Of a stretch of DNA of 64,000 bases, positions 36,732-45,530 are shown in pieces. Where the stretch lies: assembly GCF_003574835.2 (NCBI RefSeq), contig NZ_CP063196.1, positions 1,302,001 to 1,366,000 of the forward strand. The letters are read 5' to 3'. The notes under the pieces were generated by a model that was not told the origin of the DNA, ran no database searches, and saw nothing but the letters and a program-made list of their open reading frames with translations. Source of the DNA: Thermobifida halotolerans (GTDB taxonomy: Bacteria > Actinomycetota > Actinomycetes > Streptosporangiales > Streptosporangiaceae). Numbering within the stretch: the stretch's first letter is position 1; each line of letters opens with the position of its first letter. The translations under genes and the position numbers were made by a program.

Positions 36732-37430
36732 ACCGCCATCCCGATCCCCGGCCTTCCCGGGGTCCGGAACCGCTCGCGCCGTCGCCCGGACCGTCCCGGC
36801 CGCCGCCGACGGACGGGCATTCCTTGAAATTTCAATCTCCTGTGCGGCGGAGTTCCGGGACCCGTCGAAAGCCCCCGCACCGCTCCCGTCGACGTGCCGC
36901 GAATTCCGTGTCCCATTCCGTTCCGACTGCCTCCCAGTCGTTCTGTTCCGTTCCGACTATTCGCTGAGCCGGGGGCCGTCCCGTGGTGGGCGGGCGGAAG
37001 TCCCTGGTGGAGGGCGGATCCGGGACCGGTTGGACGGAGAAGGTTTCGAGCCGGTCGGCCGGTGGCGCCACGGATGTCCGCAGTTTGTCTCCGGTTTTCC
37101 TGTTTCTCCGGAAGAAATTCCTGGTCAGGGGTGAATCGGCTGGTCGGGAGGAATCTGTTCCTGCTTCCCGTGGCCCCCTTCCAGCAGGGAAGACAATTCT
37201 GAGCTGTGGGTTCTCCCGTTGTCCATCCTTGTGTCGTTCGTGCTGGGAATTCATTCGGGCTTCTGTCGCGTGATCCGTATCACATAACAGTTCGGGGTGG
37301 CGCGTGCTAGTTTGACCTTATTGGAATGAAGTGTCTAAAACTGCTTTTATTTCCTCTTGTGATTCCCGCCGCTGTCTCCGGAGCTGTCCACCGTCCGGCA
37401 GGGCCGGTTGAAACCAGGAAGGGAACAACG
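36732..37430. other. Long leader region of the aromatic cluster
   Basis: About 700 bases without a gene, becoming notably AT-richer from 36970 on. It holds a perfect 12-bp palindrome TTGAAATTTCAA (36824-36835), a direct repeat of TTCCGTTCCGACT (around 36915 and 36948), a CRP-like site and probably the cluster promoter. The open frame entering from 37326 is not needed to explain the first gene. Confidence 0.6.
37269..37284. promoter_or_regulatory. CRP-like binding site upstream of the aromatic cluster
   Basis: CGTGATCCGTATCACA matches the TGTGA-N6-TCACA consensus except for the first base. It lies about 150 bases upstream of the first gene and close to an AT-rich promoter candidate (TTGACC at 37312). 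Confidence 0.65.
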
Positions 37431-37931
37431 ATGAACCGGAAGATTTCCGACGCTCCGGCGCGGAGACCCGATCTCAGGTCGGTCATGAGGCTCTTTCCCA
37501 CCGGTGTCGCCGTCCTTCTGGCGGGGCACGAAAGCACGGCGATCGCGACGACCGTGAACTCGCTGACGTCGATATCCCTGGACCCGCCGACGATCCTGGT
37601 GTCCCTCCACGAGACGTCGCGCGCCGTCCGGATCATCGACGCCACAGGAGAGTTCCGCCTGAGCTTCCTCTCCGGGGACCAGGAGGACCAGGCCAGGCTG
37701 TTCGCCTCGTCCGACAAGCCGACGGGCGAGCGACTGGCCCCCTACCTCACCGCCACCCCGGTCGGCTTCCGGATCCTCGACGGAGCGATCGCCGGAGTCG
37801 CCTGCGAGGTGGTCTCCGTCAGGCAGGAAAGCGACCACCACGTGTACCTGGGACGGGTCACGGCCACCCACCTGGGCGACACGGCCCACAGCGCGCTGCT
37901 GTTCCACCACGGACGGATGACGCCGGCATGA
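37431..37931 (+). CDS. Flavin reductase component of a two-component monooxygenase
   Basis: A 166-residue FMN-binding split-barrel protein of the HpaC/flavin:NADH reductase type: VMRLFPTGVAVLLAG, TTVNSLTSISLDPPTILVSLHE and HHVYLGRVTATHLG are the family blocks. It should supply reduced flavin to the acyl-CoA-dehydrogenase-fold oxygenase encoded at 39815. GGAAGGGAACAACG precedes ATG 37431. First gene of a seven-gene plus-strand run; its stop overlaps the next start (ATGA). Confidence 0.92.
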   Translation: MNRKISDAPARRPDLRSVMRLFPTGVAVLLAGHESTAIATTVNSLTSISLDPPTILVSLHETSRAVRIIDATGEFRLSFLSGDQEDQARLFASSDKPTGERLAPYLTATPVGFRILDGAIAGVACEVVSVRQESDHHVYLGRVTATHLGDTAHSALLFHHGRMTPA

Positions 37932-38281
37932 GCGGGACGCTGCGCGCCGTCCGCGGCGGCACCGGGGTCGGCGGCGACACCCGCGAGGCCGTCGCGGAGG
38001 CCACCGTCCGCCTCGTGCGGGAACTCGTGGACGCCAACCGGCTCGCCCCCGCCGACGTGGAGTGCCTGTGGTTCACCGTGACCCCCGACCTGACCGCCGA
38101 GATCCCGCCCCTGGCCCTCCGGGAGAGCCGCCTCCTCGACGTGCCGATGCTGTGCGCCGCCGAACCCGACTGGGACGGCCAGGCCCCGCACACCATACGG
38201 GTGATGGCGCTGGCCCGCCTCGACGGACGCCGCGAGCCGCGCCACGTCTACCTGGAGGGCGCCGGTCCACAGCGCCCCTGA
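37928..38281 (+). CDS. aroH: AroH-type monofunctional chorismate mutase
   Basis: A 117-residue protein of the trimeric AroH class, which rearranges chorismate to prephenate. The Bacillus subtilis active-site residues are in near-identical register: Arg9 (AVRGGT), Cys76 and Glu79 (LCAAE), Arg91 (TIRVMA) and Tyr108 (HVYLEGA). In most actinobacteria housekeeping chorismate mutase is of the AroQ class, so this copy inside a flavoenzyme cluster suggests a dedicated aromatic precursor supply. ATG overlaps the preceding stop. A class II DAHP synthase relic follows further downstream. Confidence 0.92.
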   Translation: MSGTLRAVRGGTGVGGDTREAVAEATVRLVRELVDANRLAPADVECLWFTVTPDLTAEIPPLALRESRLLDVPMLCAAEPDWDGQAPHTIRVMALARLDGRREPRHVYLEGAGPQRP

Positions 38282-38347
38282 CCCCGCAACCGCCACCGCT
38301 CGACCACCGCCGACACACACGCCACAACCCGCAGCGGGAGACCTCCC

Positions 38348-39796
38348 ATGCCCGAGAACGTCCCGAGCCCCCTGCTCACCCGTGCCCGCCAGATCGTGGG
38401 GGACGACAGCCGACTCCTCCTGCCCCCGCCACCCGGCGCGAACGTGTCCGGATTCGCCGTCCGCCCCACCCCCGCCGTGCTCCGCCCCTCCTCCGTCGAG
38501 CAGGTGCTCGAACTGGTCCGGGCCTTCAACACCCCGGGCAGCCCACCCCTGTACGCGGTCTCCACCGGCCACAACTGGGGACTGGGGTCCCGCGAACCGG
38601 TGCACGGCGGCGCGGTGCGCGTGGAACTCCACGGCCTCGACCGGATCCGGCGGATCGACACCGACCGGGGATGGGCGGTCGTCGAAGCGGGCGTGACCCA
38701 GCGCCAACTGGCCGCGCGCCTGGCCGACACCGGCCGCATGCTCAACGTCACCGCGTCGTCGGGGCACACCAGCGTCCTCGGCAACGCCCTCGACCGCGGC
38801 GTCGGACTGCGCCGGCAGCGCGTCCACGACCTCGTGGGTCTGGAGGTGGTGACCCCCGAGGCAACCCTGGCGCGCGTCGGATGGTGGCCCGGGGACGAGG
38901 CCGCGGGCGCCCCCAACCCCCACGGTCTCGGCCCCTCCCTGCTGCACCTGTACACCCAGTCCGACCTGGGAATCGCCGTGGCGGGCGTGATCCGGCTGCC
39001 GCACCGTCCGGAGGCGCAGCGGGTCCTCCGCCTGACGTTTCCGGCCGAGAACCTGCGGCGGGCCGTCGACACGTTCCGCCGCTGGCAGGCGCAGGGCCTC
39101 TTCCAGGGCGTCCTGAAGATCTACGACACCACCTCCGCCTCCTCCTACGGGACCCGGGACACGGCCGGGCACCTGGCGCACCTCAGCGTCGGCGGCACGC
39201 CCGCGGTCGCCGACGCGCTGACCCGGATCGTGACCGACGAGGCCGAGGCGTCCGGGCTGTTCACCGCCGTCCACCGCTCCGACCGCACCCCGCCCGCGGA
39301 CGACGACGTGGTCTCCCGGGTGATCGAGGCCGGGCACTCCGGCAACACCGACCACCACGAGGACATGCTGCGCTCCGCCGTCGGCCGGGACGCCCCCGAC
39401 GTCGACTCCGCGGGCGGGGGTTGGATCTTCTTCCTCCCGCTCGTCCCCTACACCGGCGCCGACGTGGCCGCCGCGCTCCGCCTCCTCGACGACGTCCACG
39501 CGCGCACCGGCATCCGCCCGGGAGCCACCGTCAACGCCCTCGATCCCGACGTGGTGGACCTGGTGGTCTCCCTCCGGTTCGACCGGTCCAGCGCGGAGCG
39601 GACCGCCGGGGCGCACCGCGCCCTCGACCTCCTCTACGAGATGTTCACGGCGGCCGGATACCTGCCCTACCGGCTCGACATCGAGCACGCCTCCTGGATG
39701 GACCGCCTCAGCGACCCCGTCTCCCTGGACCTGGTCCGCAGGATCAGGACCGCCCTGGACCCCAACCGCGTGATAGCGCCCGGCCGCTACTCCTGA
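38348..39796 (+). CDS. FAD-binding oxidoreductase (VAO/PCMH family)
   Basis: A 482-residue flavoprotein of the vanillyl-alcohol-oxidase/p-cresol-methylhydroxylase family. The N-terminal FAD module has AVLRPSSVEQVLELVRAFN, YAVSTGHNWGLGSREP and AVVEAGVTQRQLAARL; the C-terminal substrate domain ends in RTALDPNRVIAPGRY. Such enzymes dehydrogenate or hydroxylate phenolic or alcohol carbons. Whether the FAD is covalent cannot be told. GGGAG precedes ATG 38348. Lies between chorismate mutase and the oxygenase, same strand. Confidence 0.88.
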   Translation: MPENVPSPLLTRARQIVGDDSRLLLPPPPGANVSGFAVRPTPAVLRPSSVEQVLELVRAFNTPGSPPLYAVSTGHNWGLGSREPVHGGAVRVELHGLDRIRRIDTDRGWAVVEAGVTQRQLAARLADTGRMLNVTASSGHTSVLGNALDRGVGLRRQRVHDLVGLEVVTPEATLARVGWWPGDEAAGAPNPHGLGPSLLHLYTQSDLGIAVAGVIRLPHRPEAQRVLRLTFPAENLRRAVDTFRRWQAQGLFQGVLKIYDTTSASSYGTRDTAGHLAHLSVGGTPAVADALTRIVTDEAEASGLFTAVHRSDRTPPADDDVVSRVIEAGHSGNTDHHEDMLRSAVGRDAPDVDSAGGGWIFFLPLVPYTGADVAAALRLLDDVHARTGIRPGATVNALDPDVVDLVVSLRFDRSSAERTAGAHRALDLLYEMFTAAGYLPYRLDIEHASWMDRLSDPVSLDLVRRIRTALDPNRVIAPGRYS

Positions 39797-39814
39797 CCAC
39801 CGGAAGGAAACACC

Positions 39815-41032
39815 ATGAACGCTCCTGCCTCCCCGAGCACCGGTCCGGCCACTCCCCACGGCGGTGCCGACATCCCCAACTCCTTCGACGAGATCCTCGA
39901 CGCCGTCCGGCGCCTGCAACCGGTGCTGCGGGAGCAGTCCGCGCGCATCGAGCGGCACCGGTCACTGCCCGAGGACGTGGTCCACCTGCTGCGCGGCGCG
40001 GGCGTCTTCCGCGCCGCCATGCCCGAGGAGTGGGGCGGCCCCGGCCTGACCTCGATCGAGCAGGCCCGGATCGTGGAGGCCGTCGCCTACGGCGACACCT
40101 CCGCGGGCTGGTGCGTCATGATCGGCATGGACTCCGGCATCTACTCCGGGTTCCTCGCCGAGGAGGCGGCCCGCAAGCTCTACCCCTCGTTGGACCTCGC
40201 CCAGTCCGGCTGGATCTACCCCCACGGTCGCGCCGAGCGGACCGCCGGAGGGTACCTGGTGTCGGGCCGGTGGCGCTTCGGGTCCGGCATCACGCACTGC
40301 GACGTGCTCGCCGCCGGATGCACCGTCCACGGCCCCGACGGGCAGCCGGTCATCGACGAGGAGACCGGCGAGCCGGAGTGGCGGATCGCGCTGGCCTCCC
40401 CCGACGCCTACGAACTCGTCGACACCTGGCACACCACCGGCCTCGCCGGATCGGGCTCCTTCGACTACCGGGTCGACGGGCTGTTCGTGCCCGAGGAGCA
40501 CACCTTCTCCTTCCACCGGCCCGTGCGCACCGGCCCCCTGCACGACGCCCCCGACGCGATCCTGCGCAAGATGTCCGGCGTCCCCCTGGGGATGGCCCGG
40601 GCCGCCCTGGACCACGTGCGCGGCATGGCGCCCGGACGCAGCGACCGCGAGACCAAGACCCCCTGGACCGCCGACTACCGGGTGCAGCAGACCGTCGCCG
40701 AGTTGGAGATGGAACTGCTGGCCGCCCGGGAGGCGGTCTACGCGACCCTGGAACGCCAGTGGGAGGCGCTGGAACGCGGAGCGGACCGCGACGCGGACTC
40801 CAGGGTGGAGACCGTGCTCGCCCGCTACAACGCCTTCCGGACCGCCCGCCGGATCGTGCACCGGCTCTACGACCTCGTCGGAGGTGCCGCGGTCTACCGC
40901 GACACCTCCCCCCTGGACCGGTGGCTGCGCGACGCCACCACCATGTGCCAGCACGCGGTGGCCCAGGAGTCGATCCTCCAGTTGACCGGGAACGTCCTGC
41001 TCGGCGGCAGGTCCTCCTCGCCCTTCTTCTGA
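39815..41032 (+). CDS. Acyl-CoA-dehydrogenase-fold flavin monooxygenase (group D)
   Basis: A 405-residue protein with the HsaA/HpaB-type variation of the acyl-CoA dehydrogenase fold: RLQPVLREQSARIERHRSLPEDVVHLLRGAG and FRAAMPEEWGGPGL at the N-terminus, SGRWRFGSGITHCDVLAAG in the beta domain, and RRIVHRLYDLVGGAAVYRDTSPLDRWLRDATT at the C-terminus. These enzymes hydroxylate aromatic rings or amines with reduced flavin delivered by a separate reductase, here the first cluster gene. No CoA-ligase or thioesterase genes are near, favouring monooxygenase over dehydrogenase. GGAAGGAAACACC precedes the ATG. Confidence 0.87.
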   Translation: MNAPASPSTGPATPHGGADIPNSFDEILDAVRRLQPVLREQSARIERHRSLPEDVVHLLRGAGVFRAAMPEEWGGPGLTSIEQARIVEAVAYGDTSAGWCVMIGMDSGIYSGFLAEEAARKLYPSLDLAQSGWIYPHGRAERTAGGYLVSGRWRFGSGITHCDVLAAGCTVHGPDGQPVIDEETGEPEWRIALASPDAYELVDTWHTTGLAGSGSFDYRVDGLFVPEEHTFSFHRPVRTGPLHDAPDAILRKMSGVPLGMARAALDHVRGMAPGRSDRETKTPWTADYRVQQTVAELEMELLAAREAVYATLERQWEALERGADRDADSRVETVLARYNAFRTARRIVHRLYDLVGGAAVYRDTSPLDRWLRDATTMCQHAVAQESILQLTGNVLLGGRSSSPFF

Positions 41033-41089
41033 TCGCCGCCGCGCGGCGATGCCGAACACCGTCCTCCCCACAGCAGAAAGAGTCACGTG

Positions 41090-42079
41090 ATGCCCGAAAC
41101 CGCGCGCGTCATCCTGCTCTCCGAGGTGAACTCCAAGCTCGGCGAGCCCTTCCTCGACATGCTCCACCACCACCCGCTGACCGACCTCGCGGCGGTCGTG
41201 ACGAGCCCGCCGGGCAAACTGTGCGACTACTTCGTCGCCGACGAGCGGCAGGTGGACCTGGAGGCGCAGGCCAAGACCCTGGGGGTACCCGTGCTGCGTC
41301 CGAAGAGCGTCAACGCCCCCGAGGTCGTCGCCCGCCTGCGCGCCCTGGAGCCCGACTACCTGATCGTGGGCAACTTCCAGCAGATCCTCAAGGCCGACCT
41401 CCTCGCGGTGCCCAAGGTGACCTCGGTCAACTTCCACCCCAGCCCGCTGCCGCGCTACGCCGGACTCGCCCCCTTCTACTGGATGGTGCGCAACGGCGAG
41501 ACCGACGGCGCGGTCACCGCGATCGAGATGGCCGCCGGGGTCGACACCGGGGCGGTCCTCGCCCAGCACGCCACGCCGCTGACCGGCCGGGAGACCGCGC
41601 TGGAGCTGCGCACCGTCCAGGAGCGGGCCAACGTGCTGATGCTGCTCGACCTCATCCCGCAACTGGCGGCGCGCACCTTCACCCGCACCCCCCAGGACCC
41701 CTCGGAGCGGACCTACTTCACCCGGCCCGGACCGGACGACTACCGCCTGGACTTCGCCTATCCGGCGCACAAGGTCGCCTGCCACGTCCGCGCGGGCTAC
41801 CGGCATCCGGGAGCGTTCGCGCGGACCCGGGACGGGCGGACGGTCACGATCCTGTCCGTGGGGGAGCCCGTGGTCGGCCCGGGGGAGCCGCCCGCGCCCG
41901 GTCTGGTGCGCACCACCTCCGAGGGGGTGTTCGTCGGCTGCTGCGACGCCTGGCTGCGCGTCCTCACCGTCGACCGCGACGGACGGGAGACGCCCGCCCA
42001 GACCAGCGACGTCCTCGTCGACGGGCGGATGCTGGAGTCCAGTGGCACGGCCGAGGTGGCGGAGGAGGTCCTCGCGTGA
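41090..42079 (+). CDS. Formyltransferase (methionyl-tRNA-formyltransferase-like)
   Basis: A 329-residue protein with the formyltransferase fold: NFHPSPLPRYAGLAPFYW carries the catalytic Asn and His and the SxLP element, and GETDGAVTAIEMAAGVDTGAVL the catalytic Asp. It should pass a formyl group from 10-formyl-tetrahydrofolate to an amine. Its location in a secondary cluster suggests a small-molecule substrate rather than initiator tRNA. ATG 41090 is used; GTG directly before it is possible. AGAAAGAG is the ribosome site. Its stop overlaps the cupin start (GTGA). Confidence 0.85.
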   Translation: MPETARVILLSEVNSKLGEPFLDMLHHHPLTDLAAVVTSPPGKLCDYFVADERQVDLEAQAKTLGVPVLRPKSVNAPEVVARLRALEPDYLIVGNFQQILKADLLAVPKVTSVNFHPSPLPRYAGLAPFYWMVRNGETDGAVTAIEMAAGVDTGAVLAQHATPLTGRETALELRTVQERANVLMLLDLIPQLAARTFTRTPQDPSERTYFTRPGPDDYRLDFAYPAHKVACHVRAGYRHPGAFARTRDGRTVTILSVGEPVVGPGEPPAPGLVRTTSEGVFVGCCDAWLRVLTVDRDGRETPAQTSDVLVDGRMLESSGTAEVAEEVLA

Positions 42080-42645
42080 GCGTCCCGGAGGGAGCGGGCG
42101 ACCCGATCACCGAACCCGAGGTCCTGTACCGGCCCCGCGGCCGGGGGCGCATGGTGTGGCTCAACGGTGACGTCTACACGGTGAAGATCGGCGGCGGCGA
42201 GTCGCGCGGGGCGATGGCGCTGGTCGAGGCGTCGGTGCCGCCCGGCGGGGGGCCGCCGCTGCACACCCACGACGTGGAGGACGAGGCGTTCTACGTCGTC
42301 GACGGCGAACTGGAGATCTACGCCGGGGAGCGCACCTTCCACGCCCGCGCCGGGGACTTCGTGTTCATCCCGCGCGGGACCGTCCACGGGTTCCGCAACA
42401 CCGGGACCCATCCGGCCCGGCAGTTGCTGATCTTCACCCCCGGCGGTTACGAGCACTTCTTCTCAGAGGCGGGCCGTCCGGTCGTGGCCGGACAGCCCGC
42501 GCCGCCGCGGGACCCGGCCGACGACGCCCGGGTCAACGCGGTCGGTGAGAAGTACGGGTCGGTCCAGTTGCAGTTCGCGGACGGAACCGCGTTCGACGAG
42601 GGAGCCCGGGAGCGTTCCGGGACCGGACAGGGAGGAAGGACATGA
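42076..42645 (+). CDS. Cupin-domain protein
   Basis: A 189-residue single-domain cupin. The first metal motif is PPLHTHDVEDEAFYVVDGELEIYAG and the second is PRGTVHGFRNTGTHPARQLLIF, with three His and one Glu positioned to bind a metal. Such cupins act as isomerases, dioxygenases or cyclases. A 60-residue C-terminal extension follows. GTG start and ATGA end overlap both neighbours, so it belongs firmly to the operon. Reaction unknown. Confidence 0.88.
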   Translation: MSVPEGAGDPITEPEVLYRPRGRGRMVWLNGDVYTVKIGGGESRGAMALVEASVPPGGGPPLHTHDVEDEAFYVVDGELEIYAGERTFHARAGDFVFIPRGTVHGFRNTGTHPARQLLIFTPGGYEHFFSEAGRPVVAGQPAPPRDPADDARVNAVGEKYGSVQLQFADGTAFDEGARERSGTGQGGRT

Positions 42646-43394
42646 GTGGTTTTCTCGACGGGAAGGCGGCACTGGTGACCGGCGGCAGCCGGGGCATCGG
42701 TGCGGCGATCGCCCTCCGGCTGGCGGAAGAGGGCGCCTCGGTGGCGATCAGCTACCACTCCGACAGCGGCACCGCCGAGGCGGTCGCCCGTTCCATCACC
42801 GACAAGACCGGGCGCCTGACCGTCGCCGTCCAGGGGGACGCGGGCGACGCCGTGGCCGCCGTGGCGGTGGTGGACCGCGTCGCGGAACTGCTGGGCGGAC
42901 TGGACGTCCTGGTCAACAACGCCGGTGTCCTCGATCCCTCGTTCGCGTCGATCGACGAGATGGACCCCGCGGTGGCGTCCCGGGTGATCGACGTGAACGT
43001 GCGGGGCCCCCTGCTCACCTCCTGGGCCGCCAGCAGGCACCTGGGGGAGGGAGGGCGCATCGTCAACATCGGCTCCTGCCTGGGGGAGCGGGTGCCCGGT
43101 CCCGGCTACGTCGCCTACGCGGCCTCCAAGGCGGCGATCACCGGTCTGACCAGGGCGCTCGCCCGCGACCTGGGGCCGCGCGGCATCACGGTCAACGAGG
43201 TCGCCCCCGGCGCCACCGACACGGACATGAACCCGCAGGACGGACCCAACGCGGCGGCGCAGAAGGAGTTGTCGCCCCTGGGACGGTTCGCCACCCCGGA
43301 GGAGGTCGCGGAGGCCGTGGCCTACTTCGCGTCGCCGCACGCCGGGTTCACGACCGGGGCCAGACTGGGCGTCGACGGCGGGCGCAACGCCTAG
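42642..43394 (+). CDS. Short-chain dehydrogenase/reductase
   Basis: A 250-residue classical SDR. It has the cofactor motif TGGSRGIG, NNAG, the catalytic Ser in NIGSCLGE and Tyr/Lys in YVAYAASKAA. The residue after the second strand region (ISYHSDSG) suggests NADP(H). It probably reduces a ketone or oxidises an alcohol in the aromatic pathway. It is the last gene of the run and is followed by a 14-bp hairpin. Confidence 0.92.
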   Translation: MSGFLDGKAALVTGGSRGIGAAIALRLAEEGASVAISYHSDSGTAEAVARSITDKTGRLTVAVQGDAGDAVAAVAVVDRVAELLGGLDVLVNNAGVLDPSFASIDEMDPAVASRVIDVNVRGPLLTSWAASRHLGEGGRIVNIGSCLGERVPGPGYVAYAASKAAITGLTRALARDLGPRGITVNEVAPGATDTDMNPQDGPNAAAQKELSPLGRFATPEEVAEAVAYFASPHAGFTTGARLGVDGGRNA

Positions 43395-43409
43395 CCGGCG
43401 GACGGGCCG

Positions 43410-43461
43410 CCGGTTCGGGCACCGGGTCCTATTCGGCTCCGGGCAGCGGTGCCCGAACCGG
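43410..43461. terminator. Terminator hairpin of the aromatic operon
   Basis: A perfect 14-bp stem (43410-43423 with 43448-43461) with a 24-nt loop begins 16 bases after the SDR stop. Its last base touches the operator of the TetR gene. Confidence 0.7.
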
Positions 43462-43484
43462 TTTTGGTCTATTCCATCCAGAAG
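43461..43484. promoter_or_regulatory. Candidate TetR operator before the regulator gene
   Basis: GTTTTGGTCTATTC at 43461-43474 shares 13 of 14 bases with the site before the MFS gene. The outer arm GTTTTG faces CAGAAG (four of six pairs) across 12 bases. It lies 17-41 bases before the TetR start. Confidence 0.6.
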
Positions 43485-43501
43485 CTGGTACGCTTCCCAT
43501 T

Positions 43502-44095
43502 ATGGGGAGACCACGCCAGTTCGACGAAGACCGTGTGGTCAGGGCGGCCTGCGACGAGTTCTGGGCCAAGGGGTTCGACGGGACGTCGACAGAGGACCTC
43601 TGTCGGGCGACCGGGCTGACCCGAAGCAGTCTCTACAACACGTTCCACTCCAAGGAGTACCTGTTCCGGCGGGCGCTCTCGTACTACGTCAACACCATGA
43701 CCGCCAGACAAGTGGCCGTCCTCGACACGCGGGGCAGCGGACTGGAGCGCATCCGGTCGCTGCTCGCCGTGATCGTGGACGACGAGATGGCCAACCGCGA
43801 CAACGGCGGCCAGTCGGGCTGCTTCACCGTCAACACCATCACGACGCTCGCCTCGCGCAATCCCAACGTCGCCCGGATCATCGAAGCCGACCTGCAAAGA
43901 CGGCTGTCGTCGCTGCGGCTGGCCGTCATGGACGGCCAGCTCGACGGCTCCGTCGTCGACGACCGCGATCCGGGGGACCTGGCCTGGTACGTCACCTCGC
44001 TGATCTCCGGTATGCGGATCGCCGCCCAGTCGGGAGCGGACCGCGAGACCCTCGAGGGCATCGCGGCGGTCGGTGTGCGCGCACTGACCCCGTGA
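43502..44095 (+). CDS. TetR-family regulator of the aromatic cluster/exporter
   Basis: A 197-residue TetR regulator. The helix-turn-helix is RVVRAACDEFWAKGFDGTSTEDLCRATGLTR plus the recognition helix SSLYNTFHSKE. The C-terminal domain contains two Cys/His-poor helical bundles typical of ligand sensors (SGCFTVNTITTLASRNPNVARI). Matching operator candidates precede this gene and the MFS exporter, so it likely represses both until the product or intermediate binds. ATG 43502; ribosome site weak. Confidence 0.9.
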   Translation: MGRPRQFDEDRVVRAACDEFWAKGFDGTSTEDLCRATGLTRSSLYNTFHSKEYLFRRALSYYVNTMTARQVAVLDTRGSGLERIRSLLAVIVDDEMANRDNGGQSGCFTVNTITTLASRNPNVARIIEADLQRRLSSLRLAVMDGQLDGSVVDDRDPGDLAWYVTSLISGMRIAAQSGADRETLEGIAAVGVRALTP

Positions 44096-44188
44096 CGTCC
44101 TGACGGCCGCGGGCCGAGGCGCCGATCCACGGCGTCCCGGTCCTCCGGCCCGCCCACCCTGTCATCTTCTGCCGCCGCGTGTGCCCCA

Positions 44189-44212
44189 GTTTTGGTCTGT
44201 TCTGTTCAAAAC
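44189..44212. promoter_or_regulatory. Candidate TetR operator before the MFS exporter
   Basis: GTTTTG and CAAAAC form perfect 6-bp arms around GTCTGTTCTGTT, 19 bases upstream of the MFS start. The left half is shared with the site at 43461. Confidence 0.7.
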
Positions 44213-44230
44213 CCCGGGAGGAAGGATCCC

Positions 44231-45448
44231 ATGCCCAAGTCCGTCTACCTCATGGCGCTCGGCATCTTCGCCATGGTCACCAGCGAACTCCTCGTCAGCG
44301 GCCTCATGCCGCAGATGTCGGAGGACCTGGGAGCCACCATCCCGCAGATCGGCTACCTCGTCACCGCGTTCGCCCTGGCCATGGCGCTGGGCGGCCCGAT
44401 CGCCACGGTCGCCGTCCTCAGACTCCGCACCAACCACGCACTCCTCGTCCTGTTCGTCCTCTTCTTCGCGGGCAACGCCCTCGCCGCGGCCGCCACCTCC
44501 TACTGGCCCATGGTCGTCGCCCGGATCGTCACGGGCGCCGCCTCCGGAGCGTTCTTCGGCGTGGCGCTGTCGGCGGTCGCCCAGGTCACCCAGCCGCACC
44601 TGCGGGGCCGCGCGACCGGAGTGGCCCTCCAGGGCCTCATGGTGGGCACCCTGCTCGGCCTGCCGCTGTCCACCCTCATCGGGGAGCAGTTCGGCTGGCG
44701 GGCCGCCTTCGTCGCGGTCGGCGCGCTCACCGTCGTCGTCGCGGTGGCCACCATGATCGCCCTGCCCCGCCTGGACCGGCCCGAGGACGCCGGTCAGCTC
44801 CGCTCCGAACTCACCGTGTTCCGCAGGCCCCGCCTGTGGTTCATCATGGCCACCTCCACGCTCATCATCGGGGCCACCTTCGCGGCCTTCTCCTACTTCG
44901 CCCCGATCCTCACCGAGGTCACCGGCTTCTCCCGGGACATCGTGCCGCTGCTGCTGCTCGGCTACGGCGCGGCGACCGTCGTGGGCAACATCGTCGTCGG
45001 CCGCCTGGCCCTGTCCCACACCATCACCGTCATCGTCACCGGACTGGTCCTCAACACGCTCTTCCTGGTCACCTTCGCCCTGTTCGCCGACATCCCGGCG
45101 CTCGCGCTGCTCGCGATGGTCGGCATCGGACTCGTCGGCATCACCCTGAACCCGGCGATGATCACCCGCGTCCAGCGCGCCGGAAACGCCCGCGCCCTGG
45201 TCAACACACTGCACTCCTCGTTCATCACCATGGGCGTCGTGGTCGGCTCCGCCATCGGCGGACTCGGCATCGACACCTTCGGCCTGCGCGCCCCGCTGTG
45301 GGTCGGCGCCACCCTGGCCGTGCTCGCCCTGGCCGCGATGGTTCCCGCCGTCATCGGCGCCTCCACGGCCCGACGCCAGGACATCGACGTCTTCACCGAG
45401 ACACCCGCCGACACCAGGGTCGAGGCCGCCCACGCCGCGGGCGCCTGA
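44231..45448 (+). CDS. MFS exporter (DHA1 family)
   Basis: A 405-residue twelve-helix drug:proton antiporter of the DHA1 type. The order is classical: a first helix LMALGIFAMVTSELLVSGLMPQ, the motif-A-like GGPIATVAVLRLR, ARIVTGAASGAFFGVALSAVAQV and, after the central loop, a second half from RRPRLWFIMATSTLI. The ATG at 44231 follows GGGAGGAAGGATCCC. A TetR operator candidate lies directly upstream, suggesting substrate-induced efflux of the cluster product. An 11-bp hairpin follows. Confidence 0.9.
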   Translation: MPKSVYLMALGIFAMVTSELLVSGLMPQMSEDLGATIPQIGYLVTAFALAMALGGPIATVAVLRLRTNHALLVLFVLFFAGNALAAAATSYWPMVVARIVTGAASGAFFGVALSAVAQVTQPHLRGRATGVALQGLMVGTLLGLPLSTLIGEQFGWRAAFVAVGALTVVVAVATMIALPRLDRPEDAGQLRSELTVFRRPRLWFIMATSTLIIGATFAAFSYFAPILTEVTGFSRDIVPLLLLGYGAATVVGNIVVGRLALSHTITVIVTGLVLNTLFLVTFALFADIPALALLAMVGIGLVGITLNPAMITRVQRAGNARALVNTLHSSFITMGVVVGSAIGGLGIDTFGLRAPLWVGATLAVLALAAMVPAVIGASTARRQDIDVFTETPADTRVEAAHAAGA

Positions 45449-45458
45449 CCCCCGAGAC

Positions 45459-45489
45459 GGGCGCCGCCCCCTGCCCCCGGGCGGCGCCC
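45459..45489. terminator. Terminator hairpin of the MFS gene
   Basis: A perfect 11-bp stem (45459-45469 with 45479-45489) with a 9-nt loop starts 10 bases after the exporter stop. Confidence 0.75.
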
Positions 45490-45530
45490 CCACCCGACAG
45501 GTGCGCGGCCTCCCCTCCTCACCACGAGGC

